From NCBI GenBank assembly GCA_029781825.1, contig JAKOVY010000112.1:1-64000 (forward strand): 64,000 nt of DNA. Direction: 5' to 3'. The translations under genes and the position numbers were made by a program. Below, in pieces: positions 14,703 to 23,867 of this stretch. This DNA comes from Bacillota bacterium (GTDB lineage Bacteria; Bacillota; Syntrophomonadia; Syntrophomonadales; DTU052). The notes beneath the pieces were generated by a model that was not told the origin of the DNA, searched no databases, and was given only the letters and a program-made list of their open reading frames with translations. Numbering within the stretch: the stretch's first letter is position 1; each line of letters starts with the position of its first letter.

Positions 14703-17162
14703 ATGAAAATACGTGACGTAATGACGCTCCATCCTTTGACTATTGACCCTGAAAACTCAATAAAAGAAGTCGCCGCCATATTCCTGGAGCACGGTATCGA
14801 TGGTGCCCCGGTTGTTGACGAAAACGGGGGACTTCTTGGCCTGGTTACCAAAAAGCATCTATATCGAGCGATTGTGAACGAGCAGCAATTAAGCCGTCCG
14901 GTAAAAGAGATAATGACGGTAGAGGTCCGCACCCTTGATGAAGATACCCAGGTAGATGTAATACATGAGCTGAACTTTGGCAGGTTCCCGGTGCTTAATA
15001 ATGGCAAGGTAACGGGAATGTTTACGAAATCTGATGCCAAGAGGGTATATACGCAGGAACTTACGGAGATGAAAAACCGGTTACAGGCAGTGGTGGATGC
15101 GGCCTATAATTCCATCGTAAGTATAGATGAAGACGGAATAATCAGGATTTTTAACCGGGCAGCTGAAGAATTATTCGGCCTGAAAAAAGAGGATGTCATC
15201 GGTGCCAGGTACACAGAGGCATTCCCCAAAGGCGCATTAACCGATGTTTTGGAGTCAGGGTCGGCAGTTAGCGAAAAGATGGTTTACAAGGATAAGACCA
15301 TTCTCAGCAATCGTACTCCCATACTGAAAGAGGATGGCAGTATCGGCGGAGCCGTGGCTGTAGCCCAGGATATATCCGATTTGGAGCACATCTCCCAGGA
15401 GCTCACGCGAACTAAAGAAACCAAAGAGTGGATGGACCACCTTTTGGGTGAATCACTGGACAGCTTTTTCGTTGCCGATAAGAACGGAGTAGTCCTCAAT
15501 GTCAACAAGGCTTACACCCGCATGACCGGGCACAAAGCCGAGGACATAATTGGCCGCTCAATGTATGAGCTGGTTGAGAAGGGCTATTATCGACGGGCTG
15601 CGACCTTGATGGTTTTGGAGAGCGGTCAGCCGGTTATGTATAAAGAAAGGACCTCGACGGGAAGGGTGGCTCTGTACACCGGTCTTCCTATATACGACGA
15701 GAAGGGCGAACTGAAAAACGTCCTGGTAAACATTAAGGACATCACCGATTTGGAGACGGTGTCCGGCGAGCTGGAAAGGACCCAGGAATTGAAAGACGAA
15801 CTGGATAAGGTTATTCAGGCTTCTTTTGACGGTATTTGCGAGACTGATGCTCACGGCAAAATATTAATAGTCAATGATGCCTATGCCCGCATTACCGGCA
15901 AGAGCAGAGAGGAACTGATAGGCAAGAACGTGGAAGACATGGCCGGCAATGGATATTATGACCATTCCATTGCCTTGATGGTGATTGAGCAGGGCAAACC
16001 GGTGACCATTGAGCAAAGACTTAACTCCGGGAGAAAGGTCTTGGTAACCGGGAACCCCGTTTTTAATGACCGGAATGAATTGGTCAGGGTTATAATCAAT
16101 GCGCGAGATTTAACAGAATTGGAACAGCTGCGTCAGGAAGTGGAGCAGGCGCAGCAGCTCAGCCGCCACTATAAAGAAGAATTGGAAAAAATGAGATTGC
16201 TGGAAGAGAGCAGCATTGTAGTGGAATCCCAGGCGTCGAAGGATCTTTTTGAGCTTATTTTGCGGGTAAGCAGGGTTGACTCCACCGTATTGATTCAGGG
16301 TGAGTCCGGTGTAGGGAAAGAGGTTATCGCCAGAGAACTGCATAAACACAGCCCGAGGTGCAATTATCCGCTGATCAAAGTCAACTGTGCCGCCATCCCG
16401 GAAACGCTGCTGGAATCCGAACTGTTCGGATACGAAGCAGGGGCCTTCACCGGGGCCAGCAAAGGCGGCAAGGCCGGGCTGTTTGAGTTGGCCAATAAAG
16501 GGACTTTGTTCCTGGATGAGGTGGGCGAGATTCCCCTGCATCTCCAGGCCAAGCTGTTAAGAGTCCTGCAGGACAATGAATTTACCAAAGTAGGGGGTTC
16601 CGAACCGGTCAAGGTTGATGTAAGAGTTATTGCCGCCACCAATCGTGACTTAAGCAAGATGGTCGCTGAAGGCAAGTTCAGAGAGGATTTGTATTACCGG
16701 TTGAACGTAATCCCCATTCATGTTCCCGCACTCCGGGAAAGAAAAGAAGAAATTGCGGCTCTGGTAAGGCAGTTCTTAAAGATATTCAATGACAAGTACG
16801 GTTTCAACAAGACCATTACCGCTTCGGCAATGGGTGTTCTGATGGATTATGATTGGCCCGGGAACATCAGGGAACTGCGCAATGTAATTGAACGGGCGGT
16901 TGTTACCAGTCCTCACCCGGTAATTAATGATTTCAGCTTTTTGAATAACTTGGAACAAAAAAATGCTCAAGCTCTCAATGAAAACTACGGCCCGGTCGAT
17001 CTCAAAAAAGAGGTGGAGGAATTCGAGAAACAGCTGATCCTTAAATATGTATCCAAATACGGGAGCCTCCGCAAGGCGGCACGGTTCCTGGGAGCCAGTC
17101 AAACAACGCTGTGGCGCAAGGCATCTCATTACGGTATTAAAACTGATCAGCAGGAGGCCTGA
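14703..17162 (+). CDS. Sigma-54-dependent activator with CBS pair and three PAS domains
   Basis: An 819-residue enhancer-binding protein. An N-terminal CBS pair (1-115) is followed by three PAS-like domains (about 120-240, 245-355, 370-485), then the AAA+ domain with Walker A GESGVGKE (about 533), the sigma-54 contact loop GAFTGA (about 579) and Walker B LFLDEVGE (about 602). It ends in a Fis-type helix-turn-helix (about 785-812). CBS pairs usually bind adenosyl ligands and PAS domains bind small molecules, so it may combine energy and substrate sensing. There is no receiver domain. A canonical -24/-12 promoter lies 330 bases downstream, before the catabolic operon it most likely controls. 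Confidence 0.95.
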   Translation: MKIRDVMTLHPLTIDPENSIKEVAAIFLEHGIDGAPVVDENGGLLGLVTKKHLYRAIVNEQQLSRPVKEIMTVEVRTLDEDTQVDVIHELNFGRFPVLNNGKVTGMFTKSDAKRVYTQELTEMKNRLQAVVDAAYNSIVSIDEDGIIRIFNRAAEELFGLKKEDVIGARYTEAFPKGALTDVLESGSAVSEKMVYKDKTILSNRTPILKEDGSIGGAVAVAQDISDLEHISQELTRTKETKEWMDHLLGESLDSFFVADKNGVVLNVNKAYTRMTGHKAEDIIGRSMYELVEKGYYRRAATLMVLESGQPVMYKERTSTGRVALYTGLPIYDEKGELKNVLVNIKDITDLETVSGELERTQELKDELDKVIQASFDGICETDAHGKILIVNDAYARITGKSREELIGKNVEDMAGNGYYDHSIALMVIEQGKPVTIEQRLNSGRKVLVTGNPVFNDRNELVRVIINARDLTELEQLRQEVEQAQQLSRHYKEELEKMRLLEESSIVVESQASKDLFELILRVSRVDSTVLIQGESGVGKEVIARELHKHSPRCNYPLIKVNCAAIPETLLESELFGYEAGAFTGASKGGKAGLFELANKGTLFLDEVGEIPLHLQAKLLRVLQDNEFTKVGGSEPVKVDVRVIAATNRDLSKMVAEGKFREDLYYRLNVIPIHVPALRERKEEIAALVRQFLKIFNDKYGFNKTITASAMGVLMDYDWPGNIRELRNVIERAVVTSPHPVINDFSFLNNLEQKNAQALNENYGPVDLKKEVEEFEKQLILKYVSKYGSLRKAARFLGASQTTLWRKASHYGIKTDQQEA

Positions 17163-17182
17163 CAAAGTTCACGGTGTTCCAT

Positions 17183-17224
17183 AAATGAAACGGCCGACCC
17201 ATTTTTGGGTCGGCCGTTTCATTT
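17183..17224. terminator. Strong terminator after the activator gene
   Basis: A perfect 19-base stem has arms at 17183-17201 and 17206-17224 (core AACGGCCGACCCA) with a TTTT loop, and the right arm runs into ATTTTCG. It lies 21 bases after the stop codon. It separates activator transcription from the sigma-54-driven operon downstream. Confidence 0.9.
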
Positions 17225-17494
17225 TCGTATATATTGGCGTTTGGAAATGGCAAATTGGAGAGCAGTGTCTTAAGCGTTTCAAAAATGGGTCACCAGGGAA
17301 ATCCAAATAACGAATTGGGAATGGAAACCGAACACTTATACAATCATGGCCTTCCAGATAGTGGTTCTGAAATAATCCTGCCGTATTTTCCGTGAACCGA
17401 GCTTGGCTATTTTTCGGCTTTCCCCGTTCGGAATACCATGTTGGTCTTAAGTGCAATTGGGAGTTAAAGGCAATATCTTTGGCCGGGATGACAC

Positions 17495-17512
17495 CTGGCA
17501 TAGATGTTGCAT
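17495..17512 (+). promoter_or_regulatory. Sigma-54 (-24/-12) promoter
   Basis: CTGGCAT-AGATG-TTGCAT matches the sigma-54 consensus (TGGCAC-N5-TTGCA). The invariant GG at 17497-17498 and GC at 17509-17510 are spaced by exactly ten bases. Transcription would start near 17522. It lies between the sigma-54 activator gene and the SDR gene, on the coding strand of the operon. No repeated enhancer site was recognisable in 17227-17490, which otherwise seems empty. Confidence 0.85.
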
Positions 17513-17521
17513 GGGAGTATG

Positions 17522-17635
17522 ACCGGACTCACCGTGAGTTCGCTCTTTGGGCTGACGAGTCCGAAGAGAGGTGAGTTGACCTTGCGGCAAGGGACGAATG
17601 CGGAATTGATCCTTATTGGCTAAAGGGGTGATTAA
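17522..17635 (+). promoter_or_regulatory. 5' leader with mutually exclusive pairings
   Basis: The predicted 114-base leader opens with CGGACTC (17524-17530), complementary to GAGTCCG (17557-17563). The overlapping ACTCACC (17527-17533) is perfectly complementary to GGTGAGT (17570-17576), and ACTCAC can also pair locally with GTGAGT (17533-17538). These pairings cannot coexist, so the leader could switch between folds. Function unproven. Confidence 0.4.
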
Positions 17636-18400
17636 ATGCCAAATTTCAAGGTTGACCTTAGCGGGCAGGTCGCAGTGGTGACAGGGGCCGGCAACGGTAT
17701 CGGTAAAGCTTGTGCCATTGCTCTCGCTGACAGCGGCGCCCAGGTAGCTCTCATTGATATTTCACAAGCGGCTATGGAGCAAACCCAGGCGGAAATCACG
17801 AGCCGGGGTGGAAGCTGTACCGCTTATCTCTGCGATGTAAGCAATGTTGCGGCCATCAATGAGACCTATCAAGCTATTGTCGACTATTATGGACGAATTG
17901 ATATCGCCGTAAATTCGGCGGGTATCAATATTCAACAGCGAGGTGAAGAAGTAACCGAGGAAGCCTGGGACAGAATAATGGGGATAAACGCCAAAGGAGC
18001 ATTCTTCTGCAGCCAGGCGGCCGGACGCATAATGATAAAGCAGAGAAAGGGCAAGATTATAAACATTGGATCTGCAATGTCAGTGGTAGGGTATGTGAAG
18101 CGGTCGGCCTACTGTGCCAGCAAAGGAGCGGTAGCCCAGTTTACCAAAGTTTTGGCGGGAGAGTGGGCGCCATACAATGTTACGGTCAACACCGTTGCTC
18201 CGACCTTTATCAATACCCCTTTTACCGAGCCGATGTTTAAGGATGCGGAATTCAAAGCGGATGTTGAACGGCGTATCCTGTTAAACCGGATCGGTGAAGT
18301 TGATGATGTTACCGGCACGGTACTTTATTTGGCCTCCGACGCCTCCGACTTTGTAACCGGTTCAATTGTAATGGTTGATGGAGGGTGGACAGCCTGGTAA
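17636..18400 (+). CDS. Short-chain dehydrogenase/reductase
   Basis: A 254-residue classical SDR with cofactor motif TGAGNGIGKA (residues 16-25), NSAG (93-96), and catalytic Asn118, Ser146, Tyr159 and Lys163 (YCASK). It oxidises or reduces a hydroxyl/keto substrate with NAD(P). The ATG follows AAGGGGTG. It is the first gene behind the sigma-54 promoter. In this setting it could oxidise a 3-hydroxyacyl-CoA made by the MaoC hydratase, or act on the free hydroxy acid. It resembles FabG-like catabolic dehydrogenases, and specificity is not readable. Confidence 0.9.
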   Translation: MPNFKVDLSGQVAVVTGAGNGIGKACAIALADSGAQVALIDISQAAMEQTQAEITSRGGSCTAYLCDVSNVAAINETYQAIVDYYGRIDIAVNSAGINIQQRGEEVTEEAWDRIMGINAKGAFFCSQAAGRIMIKQRKGKIINIGSAMSVVGYVKRSAYCASKGAVAQFTKVLAGEWAPYNVTVNTVAPTFINTPFTEPMFKDAEFKADVERRILLNRIGEVDDVTGTVLYLASDASDFVTGSIVMVDGGWTAW

Positions 18401-18483
18401 TACCCGGGATTCCAGGGCCATTACCGGCCAAGCAGTCCATAGGCAATGTGTATTCCGCAAATCCAATCAGGGGAGGAAGAAGA

Positions 18484-19908
18484 ATGTCAAAATCTGCAGC
18501 GAGTTTGATCGCTCGGCTTGATGAATCCCGTTTGACGACGAATCACTATAAAGTGATCAGTGCTGCCGTCCTGGGGGACATGCTGGAGTTCTTTGACTTT
18601 ACCATTATAAGCTTTGTTATTGCATTTATCATGGTTCCGTGGGGCCTTGATTACGGTTCCTCAGCGATTATATTGCTGGCGTCGGGATTGGGCGCTATTA
18701 TCGGTGCCGCCCTGTTCGGCAATATAGCCGACAGAATCGGAAGAAGGCCGGTCTTTATTTTCACCATATTGTTTAGCGCTCTGATGACGGGTGCCATGTA
18801 CTTTACACCCGAAGGCAATTGGCAGTTCCTCGCAGTCTTTCGTTTCCTGACCGGTTTGGCGCTCGGTGGACTGTACTGCGTCGACCTGCCATTGGTACAG
18901 GAGTTTGTGCCCTCGAAGTATCGCGGTCGGGTTAGCGGAATTGTAACCGCATTTATTCCGATTGGTACAATGATTGCCAGCAGTAGTGCGGCCTTCCTGA
19001 CGCCATCCATTGGCTGGAGAGGGCTCTTCCTGGTCGGACTGCTTCCGGCTTTGCTGTGTCTCTTAATTCGAATTTGGGTCCCCGAATCTCCACGCTGGCT
19101 TATCAGCAGGAAGAGGTTCGATGAAGCTGAAGCGGCGGTGGACTGGGTTACCGGCCATCACCACGATTTCCGTGAGGTTAGGAAGAGCGACACCGAGTGG
19201 GTGGATGACCTTCCGGCTCAGACCCAGCACAGCTGGAGCGAGCTTTTCCAATATCCCCGCAGTGTTATAACCACCTGGTTTACCAATATCGCGCAACAGT
19301 GCGGTTACTACTGCTTTACCATGTGGGGTCCGGCGCTCCTGGCTTTGGTTATAGGAAGAACCCCGCAGGAAGCGGCCAAGCTTTATATCGCGGTTACCCT
19401 GGGAGGTTTTATCGGCAGATGGTTCTGGGCGTTCATGTCCGACTATCTGGGTCGCAGGGTCAGCGGGATGCTGCTGGGCGCTGGTGCCGCAACCATGCTG
19501 GTCATCGCCATATTCAATACCGGGAACTTCATTGGCGGAATCTCGGTATTCTGGCTCTGCATGATCGGTATCTACTTCTTTGCTGACGGCGGTTTTGCTC
19601 TGGTAGGACCTTATGGCTCCGAGGTATGGCCTGCTCAGCTGCGGGCAACCGGTATGGGCTCCGCGTACGGAATGGGCGGTATCGGCAAATTGGTCGGTCC
19701 CATGATCGTTGCCTGGTTTGCCGGTTCCAGCAACCTGGTCAGCCCGAAAGCAACCACGGATGCAATTGCTCCTGTGTACCTTTTCCTGGCCGGCTGTTTT
19801 GTAGTCCTGGGAGTCCTGTTCTACTTTGCCCGGGAGACCAAAGGCAAGACCATGGAACAGATTGAAGCCGAGCTGGAAGCGGAAAGGCTTGGAGCCCGCG
19901 CTGCTTAA
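18484..19908 (+). CDS. MFS metabolite:proton symporter
   Basis: A 474-residue major facilitator with about twelve membrane segments. The loop motif ADRIGRRP follows segment 2 and a related DYLGRR occurs in the second half; WVPESPRWLISRKR marks the sugar/organic-acid branch. The start ATG 18484 follows GGGGAGGA; an in-frame start at 18385 would overlap the SDR gene. Placed second in the sigma-54 operon, it most likely imports the organic acid or lactone that the other products degrade. The branch includes aromatic and carboxylic acid symporters. Confidence 0.88.
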   Translation: MSKSAASLIARLDESRLTTNHYKVISAAVLGDMLEFFDFTIISFVIAFIMVPWGLDYGSSAIILLASGLGAIIGAALFGNIADRIGRRPVFIFTILFSALMTGAMYFTPEGNWQFLAVFRFLTGLALGGLYCVDLPLVQEFVPSKYRGRVSGIVTAFIPIGTMIASSSAAFLTPSIGWRGLFLVGLLPALLCLLIRIWVPESPRWLISRKRFDEAEAAVDWVTGHHHDFREVRKSDTEWVDDLPAQTQHSWSELFQYPRSVITTWFTNIAQQCGYYCFTMWGPALLALVIGRTPQEAAKLYIAVTLGGFIGRWFWAFMSDYLGRRVSGMLLGAGAATMLVIAIFNTGNFIGGISVFWLCMIGIYFFADGGFALVGPYGSEVWPAQLRATGMGSAYGMGGIGKLVGPMIVAWFAGSSNLVSPKATTDAIAPVYLFLAGCFVVLGVLFYFARETKGKTMEQIEAELEAERLGARAA

Positions 19909-19973
19909 TCAAGCATGTTGATCAATAACCTAAACAATACACGTCTATATAAAACTTGGGGAGGGTACTGTAA

Positions 19974-20732
19974 ATGAGTGAGAACAATGTAAAAATTGAC
20001 GTTATTGAATTCATGGGGAAGAAGTTGAGCTTCCTTGACTTGAGCAAGGATATCGGTCCGGATATCCCCGTTTACCCGGGTCACATGAAGACTGATTTCT
20101 GGTGGCATAAGACCCACGAAGAAACCGTGTTCAGCCTGGGAGACAAGAGCAGCTACAAGTATGGTTTCGGAGTAAAAGGGATTATTACCTGTGACCATAC
20201 CAGTACCCACGTGGATGCGGTTTACCATTTCGACCCTAATAAATCGCACCTGTCCGTGGACAAGATAACCCTTCAAGAGTTAATCACCCCCGCAGCCTGG
20301 ATTGATGTATCGTTTGTGCCGCCTCGCAGTCATATAACCGTGGATGCGTTGAAAAAAGCCCTGGATGCGGCGGAAGTAACCCTTCAGCCGGGGATGACCC
20401 TGCTGTACTGGACAGGCATTGAGCCCTATGGGGTTACCGATCCCTTCTATTTCCTGAGCCAATACCCCGGACTGAATAGAGAAGCAACCAACTGGCTGCT
20501 GGATCACGGTCTGGTGAATATTGGCACGGATGCGGCCAGCCTGGATACTCCGGCTGATATAAACTATCCCAACCATTCCGTTCATGCGGAGAGAGAGGTC
20601 ATTCATACCGAGAGCCTGGTGAATATTACCAAGATCCCACGGCACAGCGGTTTTTACTATGCGATGTTCCCTCTCAAATGGATTGGCCTGACCGGCAGCC
20701 CCGTACGGGCATTCGCCATCTGGGAAGATTAA
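19974..20732 (+). CDS. Cyclase-family metal-dependent hydrolase
   Basis: A 252-residue member of the cyclase/kynurenine formamidase family. The metal motif appears as CDHTSTHVDAVYHF (the family's HxGTHxDxPxH), with STH in place of GTH, and the C-terminal SLVNITKIPRHSGFYY is also typical. Relatives hydrolyse amides, lactones or cyclic esters. In front of a CoA-transferase and a 4-hydroxyacyl-CoA dehydratase homologue, the attractive but unproven role is opening a lactone to the free hydroxy acid. The ATG follows GGGGAGGG. Confidence 0.85.
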   Translation: MSENNVKIDVIEFMGKKLSFLDLSKDIGPDIPVYPGHMKTDFWWHKTHEETVFSLGDKSSYKYGFGVKGIITCDHTSTHVDAVYHFDPNKSHLSVDKITLQELITPAAWIDVSFVPPRSHITVDALKKALDAAEVTLQPGMTLLYWTGIEPYGVTDPFYFLSQYPGLNREATNWLLDHGLVNIGTDAASLDTPADINYPNHSVHAEREVIHTESLVNITKIPRHSGFYYAMFPLKWIGLTGSPVRAFAIWED

Positions 20733-20777
20733 GCGGATTCTTATTGAATTGAACACCGAGTGCTCCCTATTGTCCTT

Positions 20778-20810
20778 GAGAAGAAAGGGACTGCAAGTCT
20801 CTTTCTTCTC
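20778..20810 (+). terminator. Hairpin between cyclase and CoA-transferase genes
   Basis: GAGAAGAAAGGGACT pairs with AGTCTCTTTCTTCTC, a 15-base stem with one mismatch or wobble and a GCA loop. It is followed by ATCCCC, not a T-run, so it is probably a weak terminator or mRNA stability element inside the operon. The 156-base gap here is the largest in the cluster. Confidence 0.55.
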
Positions 20811-20888
20811 ATCCCCAATATCTCAGAAAACGACCAAACAATATTAATCCCATCGGAAAAATGGGTTGTTGGAATGGAGGGGTGAGAT

Positions 20889-22187
20889 GTGAAGTGGCAG
20901 GATTACTATAAAGAAAGAACATGTACGGCGGATGAAGCTGTACGCCACATAAAGTCGGGAGATACGGTAGTGGTAGCTCATGCCTGCGGAGAGCCCGTGT
21001 TGCTGACCAATGCCATGAGCGATAGATACGCCGAACTGGAAAACGTCAAAGTTGTGCACCGGGTGGGCATGGGTGAAGGCAGGTATTGCCAGCCCGGAAT
21101 GGAGAAGCATTTCCGACATGTATCGTTGTTTGCCGGTCCCAGCACCAGGCAGGCCATTAACAGCGGTCGGGCTGATTTTATCCCCAGATTTATATCCGAA
21201 ATCCCGGCATTATTCATTAACGGAACCATTCCCATTGACGTAGCCCTGGTAACCGTAAGCCCGCCCGACAGACATGGCTATTGCAGCCTGGGAATATCGG
21301 TGGACTACACCCTCCCGGCGGCTCGCCAGGCGAAGATGATCATCGCTGAAGTGAACGAGAATATGCCCAGAACTCATGGCGACTCGTTCCTTCATGTGAG
21401 GGAGATCTCCTATTTTGTCCCCAGCAACCGGGAACTGATTCAATTGGAGCGTCCGACCTTTACCGAGGTGGAAGAAGCTATTGGCCGCTATGTAAACACC
21501 TTGATTAAAGACGGCGACACCCTGCAGTTGGGAATAGGAGCAATTCCCGATGCCATCCTGTCCTTCCTGAAGGAGAAAAACGATCTGGGGATCCATACCG
21601 AGGTGTTTTCGGATGGCGTGATGGAACTGACCGAATTGGGTGTCATCACCGGGGCCAAAAAAACCTTGCACAGGGGCAAGATTGTTTCAACCTTTGCTAT
21701 GGGCACCAAAAAGCTGTATGAATGGCTGGATGACAATCCCTTCATTGAAATGCACTCCGAGGACTATGTAAACAATCCCTGGGTCATCGGGCAGAACGAC
21801 AACATGGTCTCGATAAACTCAGCCCTGCAGGTTGATGTCCTGGGCCAGGTAGCGGCAGACCAGATCAACGGCCGGCAGTTCAGCGGCGTCGGCGGCCAGG
21901 TGGACTTCATCCGCGGCGTCCGCCTCAGCAAAAACGGGAGATCAATTATTGCTATGCCTTCAACTGCGGCCAAGGGAACCGTCAGCCGAATTGTTCCGGC
22001 CCTGTCACGGGGAACAGCCGTGACCACGAGCCGAAACGAAGTCAGCTGCATCGTTACCGAATACGGGATTGCCATGTTGGACGGCAAGACCAATCTGGAA
22101 AGGATGAATGCCCTGATAGCAATAAGCCACCCCGATTTCAGGGATGAAATCAGGGAAGAAGCCATGAAACTGTATTACAGCGGCTGA
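20889..22187 (+). CDS. 4-Hydroxybutyrate CoA-transferase-like protein
   Basis: A 432-residue acetyl-CoA hydrolase/transferase family protein resembling AbfT/Cat2. It has ACGEP near the start, [10 protein letters not shown], the catalytic-glutamate segment [12 protein letters not shown] and the [10 protein letters not shown] motif that shapes the CoA site. The enzyme would move CoA from acetyl-CoA or another donor onto a hydroxy acid. The start is GTG at 20889 after GGAGGGGTGAG, since the ATG two bases earlier meets an immediate stop. Its partner dehydratase is encoded four genes later, in the same operon. Confidence 0.9.
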   Translation: MKWQDYYKERTCTADEAVRHIKSGDTVVVAHACGEPVLLTNAMSDRYAELENVKVVHRVGMGEGRYCQPGMEKHFRHVSLFAGPSTRQAINSGRADFIPRFISEIPALFINGTIPIDVALVTVSPPDRHGYCSLGISVDYTLPAARQAKMIIAEVNENMPRTHGDSFLHVREISYFVPSNRELIQLERPTFTEVEEAIGRYVNTLIKDGDTLQLGIGAIPDAILSFLKEKNDLGIHTEVFSDGVMELTELGVITGAKKTLHRGKIVSTFAMGTKKLYEWLDDNPFIEMHSEDYVNNPWVIGQNDNMVSINSALQVDVLGQVAADQINGRQFSGVGGQVDFIRGVRLSKNGRSIIAMPSTAAKGTVSRIVPALSRGTAVTTSRNEVSCIVTEYGIAMLDGKTNLERMNALIAISHPDFRDEIREEAMKLYYSG

Positions 22188-22237
22188 GAGATAAATCGGG
22201 GAACGGCAGGAGCGAATACGCGCAGAAAGGAAGATCA

Positions 22238-23383
22238 ATGATGGATTTCAAGCTGGGTGAAGAATATGAAATGCTGAGACAGTCAGTGCGGGACTTCGCT
22301 GAAGGGGTCCTGGCACCTGGCGTAGTTGACAGGGATGAAAAGGAATACTTCGATCGCAGTGTTTTCGACAAGATGGGGGAACTGGGACTTACCGGCATTC
22401 CCTTTGAAGAGGAATACGGCGGGGCCGGAATGGACTACATTGCCTATGCCATCGCCGTTGAAGAACTGGGAAGAGTGGACCCCTCGGCGGCCGACACGCT
22501 TTCATCCCATGTAAGTCTGGGCGCCTGGCCGATATATAAATGGGGAACCGAAGAGCAGAAGCAGAAGTATTTAATTCCCCTGGTAAAGGGAACCAAACTC
22601 GGAGCGTTTGGACTCACCGAGGCCGGAGCAGGCTCGGATGCCATCGCCATGAGCTGCAGGGCCGATCGGGACGGGGACAGCTATGTTTTGAACGGCAGGA
22701 AAATCTTTATTACCAATGCCGGAGCCGCCGATATCTATGTGGTATTTGCCCGCACCGGACCCAAAGAGTTAAGAAGCAAAGCCTTCAGCGCCTTCATCGT
22801 TGAAAAGGGAACCCCCGGTTTCAGCTTTGGGAAGTTCGAAAAGAAAATGGGTTTGCGGGGTACGCAGAACTGTGACTTGATTTTCGAAGACTGCCGGATA
22901 CCGAAGGAGAACCTGCTGGGCAAAGAAGGGGAAGGATTCAAGATGGCCATGGCAACACTGGATGGCGGAAGAATCGGAATTGCAGCCCAAGCGGTTGGGA
23001 TTGCCCAGGGAGCCTATGAAATCGCGGTAGCCTATGCCAAACAGAGGGTACAGTTCGGTAAACCCATCGCCGCTTTGCAGGCCATCCAGTTCAAACTGGC
23101 GGATATGGCAGTGGAAATCAAAGCCTCGCGGCTCTTGACCTATGAAGCTGCCTGGAGGAAGAGCCAGGGTCTTGATTATGGCGCCGATGCCGCCATGGCG
23201 AAATTGAAAGCCTCCGAGACCGCCAATTGGGTGGCCAACCAGGCCGTACAGATCCATGGAGGTTATGGATACACCCGTGATTTCCCGGTAGAAAGAATCA
23301 TGCGCGACGCCAAGATTACGGAAATCTATGAAGGAACCAGTGAAATTCAGCGAGTGGTTATCAGCAACAGCATCTTACGTTAG
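22238..23383 (+). CDS. Acyl-CoA dehydrogenase
   Basis: A 381-residue flavoprotein with FAD/substrate motifs [12 protein letters not shown] (about 127-138) and [10 protein letters not shown], and the C-terminal YEGTSEIQR with the catalytic base Glu365 in the short/medium-chain position. It introduces or, in reverse, reduces the 2,3 double bond of an acyl-CoA, with electrons passing to ETF. The etfAB genes are not in this window. It sits between the CoA-transferase and MaoC hydratase genes with short gaps (50 and 14 bases), so it belongs to the same pathway. Confidence 0.93.
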   Translation: MMDFKLGEEYEMLRQSVRDFAEGVLAPGVVDRDEKEYFDRSVFDKMGELGLTGIPFEEEYGGAGMDYIAYAIAVEELGRVDPSAADTLSSHVSLGAWPIYKWGTEEQKQKYLIPLVKGTKLGAFGLTEAGAGSDAIAMSCRADRDGDSYVLNGRKIFITNAGAADIYVVFARTGPKELRSKAFSAFIVEKGTPGFSFGKFEKKMGLRGTQNCDLIFEDCRIPKENLLGKEGEGFKMAMATLDGGRIGIAAQAVGIAQGAYEIAVAYAKQRVQFGKPIAALQAIQFKLADMAVEIKASRLLTYEAAWRKSQGLDYGADAAMAKLKASETANWVANQAVQIHGGYGYTRDFPVERIMRDAKITEIYEGTSEIQRVVISNSILR

Positions 23384-23397
23384 AGGGAGGGAACGGG

Positions 23398-23820
23398 ATG
23401 AGCTACAGTGAACGCATAAAACGCTGGGACGACTTGAATGTAGGCGATACGGCCAGCTTCACCAAAACCATAACCGAAACCGATGTGATCTTGTGGGTAG
23501 GATTGGCCGGAGATATGAATCCGATTCATATAGACAGGGAATACAGTAAAACCACCCGTTTCGGAGATGTTATTGCTCCGGGGGTCCTGGTAATGGGGCT
23601 TATATCCACGACCGTTACCATGCTTACCTTCGGCAATGTATATGCCAGCCAGAATGTGAGGTTCCGCAGACCGGTATATATCGGTGACACCATCACCGCA
23701 ACGACAACGATTGTGGAAAAGCTGGAAGAGAAGCGCATGGTGCGTATGGAAACTAAATGCGTGAACCAGAAGGGTGAAACCGTTATAATTGGAGAAGGAA
23801 TGCAGTTCATTCTTGAGTAA
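23398..23820 (+). CDS. MaoC-like enoyl-CoA hydratase
   Basis: A 140-residue hot-dog-fold protein with the R-hydratase catalytic signature GDMNPIHIDREYSKTTRFGD (Asp and His of the dyad about residues 39-44) and the following APGVLVMGLIS. It adds water to a trans-2-enoyl-CoA to give a 3-hydroxyacyl-CoA of R configuration. Its length is typical for PhaJ-like proteins. It is 14 bases downstream of the acyl-CoA dehydrogenase gene, after GGGAGGG. Within the operon it would process the enoyl-CoA produced by the dehydratase/isomerase. Confidence 0.9.
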   Translation: MSYSERIKRWDDLNVGDTASFTKTITETDVILWVGLAGDMNPIHIDREYSKTTRFGDVIAPGVLVMGLISTTVTMLTFGNVYASQNVRFRRPVYIGDTITATTTIVEKLEEKRMVRMETKCVNQKGETVIIGEGMQFILE

Positions 23821-23867
23821 CAATTTACCGGCTGCAGCGGAATGCTGCCCGAAGGGGAGGGAATGGT

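Noticed and set aside
17551-17580. Hammerhead ribozyme (CTGACGAGTCC resembles the core CUGANGA)
   Set aside because: The required GAAA after stem II and a matching cleavage stem are absent; the segment is better explained by the GGACTC/GAGTCC pairing.
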